From Actinomycetospora succinea (GTDB lineage Bacteria > Actinomycetota > Actinomycetes > Mycobacteriales > Pseudonocardiaceae): 64,000 bases of DNA. Below are positions 16,810 through 24,657 of the stretch, piece after piece. Within the stretch, counting starts at the first letter, position 1, and each line of letters starts with the position of its first letter. A program made the position numbers and the translations under genes. The stretch is taken from NCBI RefSeq assembly GCF_004363095.1, contig NZ_SNYO01000003.1, forward strand, positions 124,001 to 188,000. Reading direction: 5' to 3'. Below the pieces are notes generated by a model. It did no database searches. It had not been told where the DNA came from and saw only the letters and a list, made by a program, of their open reading frames with translations.

Positions 16810-17349
16810 CTACGGAGCAGCGGTCTCCACGACCTTCGCCAGCTCGTCGGCGAACCCGCAGCGACGGGCGATCGCGGTGAGCTGCTCGTCCGGGTAGAGA
16901 TCGATCTCCTCGACGAGGACCGCCAGCTCGTCCTCGGGCACGCCGAGGTCGGCGAGCATGCCGAGATCGCCCTCGGGCCACGGGTCGTCGTCGGCCTCGT
17001 CCTCGTCCGGGACCTCGAGGCGCAGCAGGTCGAGCACGTCGGCGGCGACGTCGTAGTCGAGCGCCGCGACCGCGTCGGAGAGCAGCAGGGCCACCCCGCC
17101 GGGCGTCGGGCGTACGAGGACGAAGAACTCGTCGTCGACGTCCAGGAGACCCAGCACCGCGCCGGTGGAGCGCAGGGCACGCAGGGCACTGATGGCGGAG
17201 TCGAGATCGGCCAGGCTGCCGCGGTCCATCGCGACCGCGCGCCAGCGTCCTTCCTCGCGCGTCACGGCCACCGCCCACCCGTCGAGGGGTGCGACGGTTC
17301 CCGCACCGCCGCGTGTCGCGGTGGAGCCTCCAGGGCCCTGGCCTGCCAT
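16810..17349 (-). CDS. tRNA adenosine deaminase-associated protein
   Basis: A 179-residue acidic protein that in actinobacteria is regularly encoded next to tadA. It contains a YIEAL-like segment near WAVAVTREEGRW and a later DDEFFVLVRPTPGGVALLLSD core, followed by a Glu/Asp-rich region. Its role is inferred only from this pairing; it may aid TadA. The ATG at 17349 has AGAGGT upstream. It is the first gene of a two-gene unit. Confidence 0.85.
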   Translation of the reverse strand: MAGQGPGGSTATRGGAGTVAPLDGWAVAVTREEGRWRAVAMDRGSLADLDSAISALRALRSTGAVLGLLDVDDEFFVLVRPTPGGVALLLSDAVAALDYDVAADVLDLLRLEVPDEDEADDDPWPEGDLGMLADLGVPEDELAVLVEEIDLYPDEQLTAIARRCGFADELAKVVETAAP

Positions 17350-17514
17350 ACCTCTACGGTAGGGGCGGGTGTGTCTGCGTGGAAGTCCGGCGAGGTCACG
17401 GGCGCCGGACGGTCGTCGTCGCACTGCCTCCGGGCGTCCGGGGGACCGCGCAGGGGTGAACGGACCACATCGCGCACGCCGCGAGCACACGACAGGGGTG
17501 CCAGGATCGGACGG

Positions 17515-18768
17515 GTGAGTGCTCCGGAGCGGCGAGCGGGTGGTCGTCGCGCGGCCCACAGGGCTCCCGAACGGGCGCTGCTGGCCGAGGCACGGTCCCT
17601 GCAACCGCGCACGCTCGCGCTGCGCCGCGTCCTGCACCGCAACCCCGAGATCGGACTGACCCTGCCGGTCACCCAGGCGGCGGTCCTCTCCGCGCTGCGC
17701 GAGCTCCCGCTCGAGATCGACACGGGCCGCGACTGCAGCTCCGTCACCGCGGTGCTGCGGGGCGCGCAGCCGGGGCCGACGGTGCTCGTGCGCGCCGACA
17801 TGGACGCGCTGCCGATGGAGGAGAATTCCGGGCTGCCGTTCGCCTCCGAGGTCGAGGGCGCCATGCACGCGTGCGGGCACGACCTGCACACCGCGATGCT
17901 GGCCTCGGCCGCCCGGCTGCTCACGGGTCGGCGCGAACGCCTCGCGGGCACCGCGGTGTTCATGTTCCAGCCCGGCGAGGAGAGCGCCCACGGCGCCCGC
18001 ACGATGATCGACGAGGGCCTGCTCTCCGCCGACGGGCCGGGCGGCGTCCCCGAGTCGGCGATGGCGCTGCACGTCACCTCGCGCCTCGGCGCCGGCACGC
18101 TGCAGACCAGGCCGGACTCGATCATGGCGTCGTCCGACGACCTGCACGTCCGCGTCACCGGGCGCGGGGGCCACGCCTCCGCCCCGCACGACGCGCTCGA
18201 CCCCGTCCCGGCGGCGGCCGCGATGGTCGGCGCGCTGCACACGATGATCACCCGGCGGATCAGCGCGTTCGACCCCGCCGTGCTCACCGTGTCCCACATC
18301 AGCGCCGGCACCACCACCAACGTCATCCCCGAGACCGCCCTGCTCGAGGGCACGGTGCGGACACTCTCCGAGGAGACCCGCGGCCGCGTGCTCGAGGAGA
18401 TCGGGCAGGTGTGCACGGGCGTCGCGGCGGCCTACGGGTGCACGTGCGAGGTGGACATCGAGGCCGGCTACCCGGTCACCGTCAACGACCCCGACGTCGC
18501 CGAGCGCGTCGCCGACGTGGGCCGCTCGGTGCTGGGCTCGCGCTTCGTCGAGCCGATGCCCGACCCGATCATGGGCTCGGAGGACTTCTCCTACGTCCTC
18601 GGGCGCGTGCCCGGCGCGCTGGCGTTCCTCGGCGCGTGCCCGTCGGACGTCGACCCCGCCGAGGCGCCGCCCAACCACTCGAACCGCGTGGTGTTCGACG
18701 AGGACTCGATGGTCGCCGGGGTCGCCCTGTACTCGGGGTACGTCATGGACGCCCTCCGGCCGGGCTGA
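17515..18768 (+). CDS. M20 family metallo-amidohydrolase
   Basis: A 417-residue peptidase M20/aminoacylase-type enzyme. Zinc-site motifs visible are RADMDALP, MHACGHDLHTAM, PGEESAHGA and the C-terminal MGSEDFSYV, with a dimerisation domain between. Family members hydrolyse N-acyl amino acids, hippurate or related amides. The GTG at 17515 follows CAGGA; the open frame upstream is low-complexity and lacks a better start. It is followed by tyrA 56 bases downstream. The exact substrate is not visible. Confidence 0.88.
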   Translation: MSAPERRAGGRRAAHRAPERALLAEARSLQPRTLALRRVLHRNPEIGLTLPVTQAAVLSALRELPLEIDTGRDCSSVTAVLRGAQPGPTVLVRADMDALPMEENSGLPFASEVEGAMHACGHDLHTAMLASAARLLTGRRERLAGTAVFMFQPGEESAHGARTMIDEGLLSADGPGGVPESAMALHVTSRLGAGTLQTRPDSIMASSDDLHVRVTGRGGHASAPHDALDPVPAAAAMVGALHTMITRRISAFDPAVLTVSHISAGTTTNVIPETALLEGTVRTLSEETRGRVLEEIGQVCTGVAAAYGCTCEVDIEAGYPVTVNDPDVAERVADVGRSVLGSRFVEPMPDPIMGSEDFSYVLGRVPGALAFLGACPSDVDPAEAPPNHSNRVVFDEDSMVAGVALYSGYVMDALRPG

Positions 18769-18824
18769 GACCCCTGTTCGGGCGCATCGTCCTCACTCTC
18801 CCGGGTCGCCCTACCCTCGCCGAC

Positions 18825-19853
18825 GTGGAATCCGCAGGTGCCACCCTCGCCGCCGCCCAGCAGCGCCCGGTGTGCGTCATCGGGCTCGGCCTCATCGGCG
18901 GCTCGCTGCTGCGCGCCGCCACCGACGCCGGGCGTCACGCCTGGGGCGCGTCCGCCTCGACGACGACCGCCGAGAAGGCCGCCGCCGACGGCTACGACAT
19001 CGCCGGCTCGGTCGACGAGGCGCTCGCCCGCGCCGCCGCGCAGGACGCCCTCGTCGTGCTGGCCGTGCCGCTGACCGCACTCGACGACGTGCTCGCCGCC
19101 GTGGCCCGCGAGGCCCCGGGCTGCCGGCTCACCGACGTCACCAGCGTCAAGCTCCCCGTCGCCGAGTCGGTGGCCCGCCTGGCGCCCGCGACCCGGTTCG
19201 TCGGCGGCCACCCGATGACCGGGACCGAGTTCTCCGGCTGGGACGCGGGCTCGCTGCAGCTGTTCCACGAGAAGGTGTGGGTCGTCGCCACCGAGGACGA
19301 CGCCGACCTCGAGGTCTGGGTCGACGTCGCCGCCCTCGCGCTGGCGTGCGGCGCGGTCGTCGTCCCGGCCGCCGCCGACGAGCACGACCTCGCCGTCGCC
19401 CGCATCTCCCACCTGCCGCACCTGTTCGCCGCGGTGCTCGCCGCGGTCGGCGCCGACGGGGGCGAGCTCGCCCTCGCGCTGGCCGCCGGGTCCTTCACCG
19501 ACGGCACCCGGGTCGCCGCCACCCGCCCCGAGCTCACCGCCGCGATGACCGAGGGCAACCGCTCGGCCCTGCTGTCGTCGCTCGACGACGCGCTGGGCCG
19601 CCTCGGCGCCGCCCGCGGGTCGCTGGCCTCGACCGGCGGGCTGCTGGCGACCCTCACCGCCGGCCACGAGGCCCGGACCACCCTCGACGGGGCGCGCACC
19701 GCCCGCCGCGAGGTCCGGATCGACCTCGAGGGCACGGAGGGCGAGTTCCTGGAGTCGATGCGCGAGCTCGGCCGCACCGGCGGGCGCGTGATCGGCTGGA
19801 CCTCGGAGGCCCTCGACGCCGCCGACGAGGCGGGCGAGGCGCTCGTCGACTGA
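18825..19853 (+). CDS. tyrA: Prephenate dehydrogenase
   Basis: A 342-residue NAD-dependent enzyme of tyrosine synthesis. The Rossmann motif GLGLIGGSLLRA is near the N-terminus, and the conserved HPMTGTEFSGWDA segment binds prephenate. The C-terminal helical dimerisation domain has normal length, with no fused chorismate mutase or ACT domain. It turns prephenate into 4-hydroxyphenylpyruvate. The GTG at 18825 is the best start before the Rossmann fold. A short hairpin follows the gene. Confidence 0.9.
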   Translation: MESAGATLAAAQQRPVCVIGLGLIGGSLLRAATDAGRHAWGASASTTTAEKAAADGYDIAGSVDEALARAAAQDALVVLAVPLTALDDVLAAVAREAPGCRLTDVTSVKLPVAESVARLAPATRFVGGHPMTGTEFSGWDAGSLQLFHEKVWVVATEDDADLEVWVDVAALALACGAVVVPAAADEHDLAVARISHLPHLFAAVLAAVGADGGELALALAAGSFTDGTRVAATRPELTAAMTEGNRSALLSSLDDALGRLGAARGSLASTGGLLATLTAGHEARTTLDGARTARREVRIDLEGTEGEFLESMRELGRTGGRVIGWTSEALDAADEAGEALVD

Positions 19854-19893
19854 GGCGCCGCCGTGCTGCTCAGCGGACTCCTCGCGCGGGGAA

Positions 19894-19910
19894 GCTGAGG
19901 CGGTCTCAGC
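19894..19910. terminator. Short hairpin after tyrA
   Basis: GCTGAG and CTCAGC pair around GCGGT in the 101-base gap between tyrA and the HNH gene. The stem is only 6 bases, so it is a weak terminator candidate or part of the HNH leader. Confidence 0.3.
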
Positions 19911-19946
19911 GAATCCGCTCCGCGCTGTCGGTGCGGTGTGCTCTAC

Positions 19947-19962
19947 TCGAACACATGTTCGA
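19947..19962. promoter_or_regulatory. LexA (SOS) box overlapping the HNH start codon
   Basis: TCGAACACATGTTCGA matches the actinobacterial SOS box TCGAAC-N4-GTTCGA in all 12 defined positions. The ATG of the HNH gene (19955-19957) lies inside the box, so LexA bound here would block the transcript or its first bases. DNA damage should induce the gene. Mycobacterial 13E12 repeat genes are known to carry such boxes. Confidence 0.88.
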
Positions 19963-21721
19963 AGGATTCGTGGCCGAGAGCGCGCTGGCCGGCGCCGTCC
20001 CAGGTCCGGAGCTGGCCGAGCACCTGGTCGCGGCCGAGCTCCTGGCCCCGTCTCCCGACCCGGCCGACCACTCGGCGGCCGGCGAGGCGACGTGGCAGGC
20101 GGCCAACGGCGAGGGCCTCGACCGGGTCGCAGGGTGGGCGCGGATGACGGCGTGGGCCCAGGCGCAGGAGATGCTGACGGTCGAGGCCCTGGTCTCCCGG
20201 GCGGTCGAGCGCGCCGAGCGGCGCCCGCGTGGCACGCCGCTCGACGAACACGTCGGCAGCGTGAGCGCCGAGGTCGAGTCGGTGGTCGCCGAGCTGGCGC
20301 TCACCTGGCAGGTCGCCCAGCGCACCGCCACCCGCCGGGTCGACGAGGCCGTCAGCCTGGTGAGCGGGCTGCCGCTGCTCGTCGAGGCGATGCTCGACGG
20401 GCGGCTCGGGCTCGCCCACGTCCGCGCGGTCGGCGCGGTCCTGCTCGACCTCGACCCCGCGCTGCGCGAGCGCATCTGCCGCGACCTGCTCGAGGGCACC
20501 GCCGCCGGCGAGCAGATCGCCCGCACCCCCGCGCAGCTCGCCGGCACCGCCCGCCGCGCCGCCGTCCGCCTCGACCCCGGCAGCGCCCGCCGCCGCGAAC
20601 GTGCCGCGGCCCGCGAGCGCGGGGTGCACCTGAGCGCCGAGGACCACGGCATGGCCACCGTGACCGCCTACCTGCCCGCCGCCGAGGCCCTGCTGCTCTA
20701 CCGCACGATCGACGCGCACTCCCGGCGCGTCGCCCCCGAGGACCCGGCCGACGACGGCGAACGCTCCCCCGACGCCCGGCGCGCCGACGCCCTGGGTGAC
20801 CTCGTCGCCCTCGGCGCGCTCGCGGCGGCCGGGGTGGTGCCGGACATGGAACCGGAGCCGCCCGCCGAGCCCGGCACGTGCACGTGCCCACCCCCGGGCA
20901 GGCGGACGACGAACGGCTCCTCGCCGGACGAGGGCGCGCCGGTGCCGACGCCGCGCAGCCCCGAGGACGACGACGTCCCCGCCGCGACCCCGCCGCCCAC
21001 CCCACCGGCAAGCCCGAAGACCGCACCCCGCCTCGCGCCCCTCCGGCTGCCGCGCAACGTCCAGGTGCGCGTCGTGATCCCCGCGGACACGCTCCTCGGG
21101 CTCGACGACCGTCCCGCAGAGCTCATCGGCTACGGCCCGATCACCGCCGACGCCGCGCGGGCCCTCGCCGCCGAGGCCGACGCGACGTGGCGCAGGGTCC
21201 TCACCGACCCCGTCTCCGGCGCCGTCCTCGACGTCGGGCACCGCCGCTACCGACCACCCGCGGCGATGGCCGAGCACGTCCGCAACCGCGACCTCACCTG
21301 CACCTTCCCGGGCTGCCGCGTGCCCGCGCAGGCGTGCGACCTCGACCACGTCGTGCCCTTCGACCCCCTCGACCCCGCCGGACGCACGGCCGCCGACAAC
21401 CTCGATCCCGACTGCCGGCACCACCACCGGATCAAGCACCTGCCGGGCTGGGCCGTCGCGCGCGGTCCCGACGGGTCGACGGTCTGGACCACGCCCTCGG
21501 GCCGCCGCTACCGCACGATCCGCCCCGTCCTGCTCCCGATCACGACCGAGCCGCCGACACCGACGCCGACAGCTGATCGAGAACCCGACTCCCGACCCGA
21601 CCTCTCGGCGATGATCGGGCCCGGACCCGTCCCCGACCCCACGGCCCTCGACCTGAGGCCCTCGCGGCGCCTGCGCGACGACGGGCTCGGCGCCCTGGTG
21701 GACCATGACCAGCCGGCCTGA
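19955..21721 (+). CDS. DUF222 / 13E12-repeat HNH endonuclease, LexA-controlled
   Basis: A 588-residue protein with an N-terminal DUF222 helical domain (about residues 15-300), a Pro-rich linker (about 300-365) and a C-terminal HNH nuclease domain. The HNH part shows CTFPGC, CDLDHVVPF and CRHHHRIKH, giving the zinc Cys residues and catalytic His. The ATG at 19955 sits within a perfect SOS box, and no other start is near. These proteins are multi-copy in mycobacteria and relatives and linked to DNA damage, but their substrate is unsettled. The next gene downstream is on the opposite strand. Confidence 0.9.
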   Translation: MFEGFVAESALAGAVPGPELAEHLVAAELLAPSPDPADHSAAGEATWQAANGEGLDRVAGWARMTAWAQAQEMLTVEALVSRAVERAERRPRGTPLDEHVGSVSAEVESVVAELALTWQVAQRTATRRVDEAVSLVSGLPLLVEAMLDGRLGLAHVRAVGAVLLDLDPALRERICRDLLEGTAAGEQIARTPAQLAGTARRAAVRLDPGSARRRERAAARERGVHLSAEDHGMATVTAYLPAAEALLLYRTIDAHSRRVAPEDPADDGERSPDARRADALGDLVALGALAAAGVVPDMEPEPPAEPGTCTCPPPGRRTTNGSSPDEGAPVPTPRSPEDDDVPAATPPPTPPASPKTAPRLAPLRLPRNVQVRVVIPADTLLGLDDRPAELIGYGPITADAARALAAEADATWRRVLTDPVSGAVLDVGHRRYRPPAAMAEHVRNRDLTCTFPGCRVPAQACDLDHVVPFDPLDPAGRTAADNLDPDCRHHHRIKHLPGWAVARGPDGSTVWTTPSGRRYRTIRPVLLPITTEPPTPTPTADREPDSRPDLSAMIGPGPVPDPTALDLRPSRRLRDDGLGALVDHDQPA

Positions 21722-21737
21722 CGCCGGCGGGCGCGCC

Positions 21738-22436
21738 TCAGAACAGCGTGTCGTGCTGGGGCGTGCGCTCGCGCCGGGCGTGGCGGGGCCGGCGGGACGG
21801 GGCCGGCGCGCTGGAGGCCGCCGCCGGGACCGGGACCCCCGGGAGCAGGGACGGGCCGGCGGCGAGGGTCGGGTCGACGCGGATCCAGTCCCCGCCGGAG
21901 TCACCCGGGCGGTACGGCGTCCCGCGGCGTTTCGCGATGACGCCGGACAGGTGCTGGGCGATCACCCCCGACAGCAGCGCGGGGCCGTCGTCGTAGGCCG
22001 GGGAGATCTGGATGCGGGTGGACTGCGAGAGGTCGAGCCGCGAGAGCACGGCCCGCCGCTCCTCGAGCGGGCGCGGGTCGAGCGGCACGCCGTAGAGCCG
22101 CACGACGTCGTAGACCATGAACACCGCCGGCCGTTCGCGGGCCATGGCGCGGGCGCGCTGGGCGTCGGCGAGGCGGAGGCGCTCGCCGAGGGCCTCGCCC
22201 GACGGGCTGCCCCCGTCGAGCATCACGGCCTCGCCGTCGAGCAGGCCGTCGGCGACGGCGTCGACGAGGCCGGCGAACTCGGGGAAGCGGGCGGTGACGT
22301 CCTCGCCGTCGGCGGTGCGCAGGGTGAGCTCGCCCTGGTCGACGTCGGCGAGCAGCCGGACGCCCGCCCAGTCGACCTCGTAGCTCCAGCCGCCGTCGAC
22401 CGGCAGGTCGCCGGGGACGGGGAGCATCGGACGCAC
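21738..22436 (-). CDS. Lysine-less DNA ligase-like protein divergent from ku
   Basis: A 232-residue protein matching the adenylation domain of LigD-type ligases but with altered catalytic residues. The motif I region reads YEVDWAGVR, where K becomes Asp22 and the D of DGxR becomes Ala24. MVYDVVRLYG, LSGVIAKRRGTPYRPG and WIRV mark later motifs, again without the usual Glu and Lys. There is no OB-fold; the tail is Pro/Arg-rich. It is therefore unlikely to join DNA. Its position divergent from ku suggests a structural or regulatory role in end joining (inference). The GTG at 22436 lies 12 bases after GGAGG; an ATG at 22427 is also possible. Confidence 0.75.
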   Translation of the reverse strand: MRPMLPVPGDLPVDGGWSYEVDWAGVRLLADVDQGELTLRTADGEDVTARFPEFAGLVDAVADGLLDGEAVMLDGGSPSGEALGERLRLADAQRARAMARERPAVFMVYDVVRLYGVPLDPRPLEERRAVLSRLDLSQSTRIQISPAYDDGPALLSGVIAQHLSGVIAKRRGTPYRPGDSGGDWIRVDPTLAAGPSLLPGVPVPAAASSAPAPSRRPRHARRERTPQHDTLF

Positions 22437-22576
22437 CCGGTCATCGTGCCTCCGCCCACCGACAATCACGGGGACCGGGGTCGGCGCGTCATTGACTGGG
22501 ACGAATGGTGCCGGTGGGGCATGCTGGGTCCGACGCACGGTGACCGTCCGCGCACCGTGACCATCGAGAGGGGCCG

Positions 22577-23605
22577 ATGATGCGCGCGATCTGGAACGGC
22601 GCGGTGTCGTTCGGGCTCGTGAACGTGCCGGTGCGGCTGTACGCCGCGACCACGAACCACGACATCCGTTTCCACCAGGTGCACGAGCGCGACGGCGGCC
22701 GCATCCGCCAGAAGCGCACGTGCTCGGTCTGCGGCGAGGAGGTGCAGTACTCCGAGATCGCCAAGGGCTACGAGACCGACGACGGCCAGCTGATCATGCT
22801 CGACGACGACGACCTGGCCACGCTGCCGGTCGCGTCCGGGCACGAGATCGACGTGGTGCAGTTCGTGCCGTCCGACCAGATCGACGCGCTGCTGCTCGAC
22901 AAGAGCTACTACCTCGAGCCGGAGAGCAAGGCGGTCAAGCCCTACGCGCTGCTGCGCGAGGCCCTGCGCGAGACCGACCGCATGGCCGTGGTGAAGGTGG
23001 CGCTGCGGCAGCGCGAGACGCTGGCGCTGCTGCGGGTCCGGGACGAGGCGATCGTGCTGCAGACGATGCTGTGGCCCGACGAGGTGCGCGAGCCGGAGTT
23101 CGAGACCCTGCGCACCGAGGTCGACCTGCGTCCGCAGGAGATGCAGATGGCGTCCTCGCTGGTCGAGAGCCTCTCGGGCGAGTTCGACTCCAGCCAGTTC
23201 GAGGACGACTACCGCCAGGCCGTCTCCGACCTCATCGAGTACAAGCGCGAGCACGGCGGCGGACGCCCGACCCCCGAGGCCGCCCCGGCCGACGAGGGCG
23301 ACGACATGACCGACCTGCTCACTGCCCTGCGGCGCAGCGTCGAGGCGGCCGGCGGCAAGGCCCCGGCCGAGGAGCCCGCCACAGCCAGCGCCGACGAGAA
23401 GGCCGAGGAAGCCCCGGCCGAGGAGAAGCCCAAGCGCTCCCGCTCCCGGACCAAGAAGACCGAGGAGGCCGCGGAGGGCTCCGAGGAGAAGGCCGAGGAG
23501 GCGCCGAAGAAGTCGACGCGGTCCAAGAGCTCGTCCTCGAAGAAGAAGTCCGAGGAGGACGACGAGGCCACGACGGCGAAGGGCCGCCGCAGCAAGAGCG
23601 CCTGA
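22577..23605 (+). CDS. ku: Non-homologous end joining protein Ku
   Basis: A 342-residue Ku homodimer subunit. The core beta-barrel starts with RAIWNGAVSFGLVNVPVRLY and contains CSVCGEEV and the SSLVESLSGEFD segment. From about residue 250 a long Lys/Glu/Ser-rich tail follows; such tails in actinobacteria add DNA affinity. Ku binds double-strand ends and recruits LigD. The ATG at 22577 (a second ATG follows directly) has GAGAGGGG upstream. The only ligase-like gene beside it lacks the catalytic lysine, so the working LigD must lie elsewhere. Confidence 0.95.
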   Translation: MMRAIWNGAVSFGLVNVPVRLYAATTNHDIRFHQVHERDGGRIRQKRTCSVCGEEVQYSEIAKGYETDDGQLIMLDDDDLATLPVASGHEIDVVQFVPSDQIDALLLDKSYYLEPESKAVKPYALLREALRETDRMAVVKVALRQRETLALLRVRDEAIVLQTMLWPDEVREPEFETLRTEVDLRPQEMQMASSLVESLSGEFDSSQFEDDYRQAVSDLIEYKREHGGGRPTPEAAPADEGDDMTDLLTALRRSVEAAGGKAPAEEPATASADEKAEEAPAEEKPKRSRSRTKKTEEAAEGSEEKAEEAPKKSTRSKSSSSKKKSEEDDEATTAKGRRSKSA

Positions 23606-23620
23606 GAAGGCCGAGCAGGC

Positions 23621-23845
23621 TCAGCCCGCCAGGGCCTCCTGGTCGGGGACGTCGTAGCCCTGGTCCTCGATGACGTCGACGAGCGCGCGCACGGTGACGG
23701 CGTCGTCGTGGTCGACGCGCACACTGCGGGCGTCGACGTCGACCTCGACGGTGCGCACGCCCTCGAGCGGCCCGACCGCGCCCTCGATCGCCGACTTGCA
23801 GTGCCCGCAGTGGATCTCGGGAACCGACAGGGTCGTGCTGGCCAT
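23621..23845 (-). CDS. Heavy-metal-associated (CopZ-like) copper chaperone
   Basis: A 74-residue ferredoxin-like HMA domain with the metal motif HCGHC near residue 13. This single-domain form carries Cu(I) to P-type ATPases or to a CsoR sensor. The ATG at 23845 is supported by GGAGG upstream. No copper ATPase is adjacent. A CsoR-like inverted repeat lies about 80 bases upstream in the divergent region. It converges with ku. Confidence 0.88.
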   Translation of the reverse strand: MASTTLSVPEIHCGHCKSAIEGAVGPLEGVRTVEVDVDARSVRVDHDDAVTVRALVDVIEDQGYDVPDQEALAG

Positions 23846-23924
23846 CACGGCCTCCGTTTCGTCACGGCGGGGCCGGGGGAGCCCCTCGCGTCCACAGCAC
23901 CGTCCCTCATCGGGAACGGCTGCA

Positions 23925-23939
23925 TACCCCCCGAGGGTA
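23925..23939. promoter_or_regulatory. CsoR-like operator candidate
   Basis: TACCC and GGGTA are separated by CCCGA in the region between the copper chaperone gene and the divergent PfpI-type gene. The TACCC-N5-GGGTA form resembles GC-rich CsoR sites described in actinobacteria. The copper chaperone next to it fits, but no csoR gene is in the window. Confidence 0.45.
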
Positions 23940-23967
23940 CCCATGACGTGAGGGAGCGCTGCACGAG

Positions 23968-24558
23968 ATGGCCGACAACGGCACGCCGCTGCAGGGGAAG
24001 ACGATCATGTTCCTCTGCGCCAAGGAGGGCACGGAGCAGGTCGAGCTCACCGAGCCGTGGAAGGCGGTCGAGCAGGCCGGGGGCACCCCGGTGCTGGTCT
24101 CGGAGACGCCCGGCTCCATCCAGGCCTTCAACCACCTCGACAAGGGCGACCGCTTCGACGTCGACGCGGTCATCACCCAGGTCAAGATCGAGAACTACGA
24201 CGCCCTCGTGCTGCCGGGCGGCGTCGCCAACCCGGACCTGCTGCGCACGATCCCGGACGTCGTCCAGGTGGTCGGGCAGTTCTTCGCGAACCGCAAGCCG
24301 GTCGCCGCGATCTGCCACGCGCCCTGGACGCTCATCGAGGCCGACGTCGTCCGCGGGCGCCGCATGACCTCGTTCCCGAGCATCGCCACCGACCTGCGCA
24401 ACGCCGGCGCGGAGTGGGTCGACGAGGAGGTCGTGGTCGACCAGGGCCTGGTCACGAGCCGCAACCCCGACGACCTGCCGGCGTTCTGCCGCACGCTGGT
24501 CGAGGAGTTCGCGAACGCGCCGACGCCGGCCCACGCGCTGTCCGCCGACCAGGGCTGA
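23968..24558 (+). CDS. DJ-1/PfpI family glutamine amidotransferase-like protein
   Basis: A 196-residue protein of the PfpI/YhbO branch. It has the nucleophile elbow AICHAPW with a reactive Cys near residue 115, VLPGGVANPD before it, and an N-terminal Glu in the VELTEPW segment. Family members act as proteases, chaperones or deglycases for methylglyoxal adducts; the last is debated. The ATG at 23968 is the only good start. A 12-base-pair hairpin follows the gene. Confidence 0.9.
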   Translation: MADNGTPLQGKTIMFLCAKEGTEQVELTEPWKAVEQAGGTPVLVSETPGSIQAFNHLDKGDRFDVDAVITQVKIENYDALVLPGGVANPDLLRTIPDVVQVVGQFFANRKPVAAICHAPWTLIEADVVRGRRMTSFPSIATDLRNAGAEWVDEEVVVDQGLVTSRNPDDLPAFCRTLVEEFANAPTPAHALSADQG

Positions 24559-24579
24559 CGCACGCCTGAGCCCACGCAG

Positions 24580-24615
24580 ACGCCGACCGGCCCGCAGCAC
24601 TGCGCCGGTCGGCGT
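24580..24615. terminator. Hairpin terminator after the PfpI gene
   Basis: ACGCCGACCGGC and GCCGGTCGGCGT form a perfect 12-base stem with a 12-base loop, 21 bases after the stop. It separates this gene from the lipoprotein gene that follows. Confidence 0.75.
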
Positions 24616-24657
24616 CATCGCGCGGACCCCACGGGAGCAGCGCCATACTCCCGCCCC

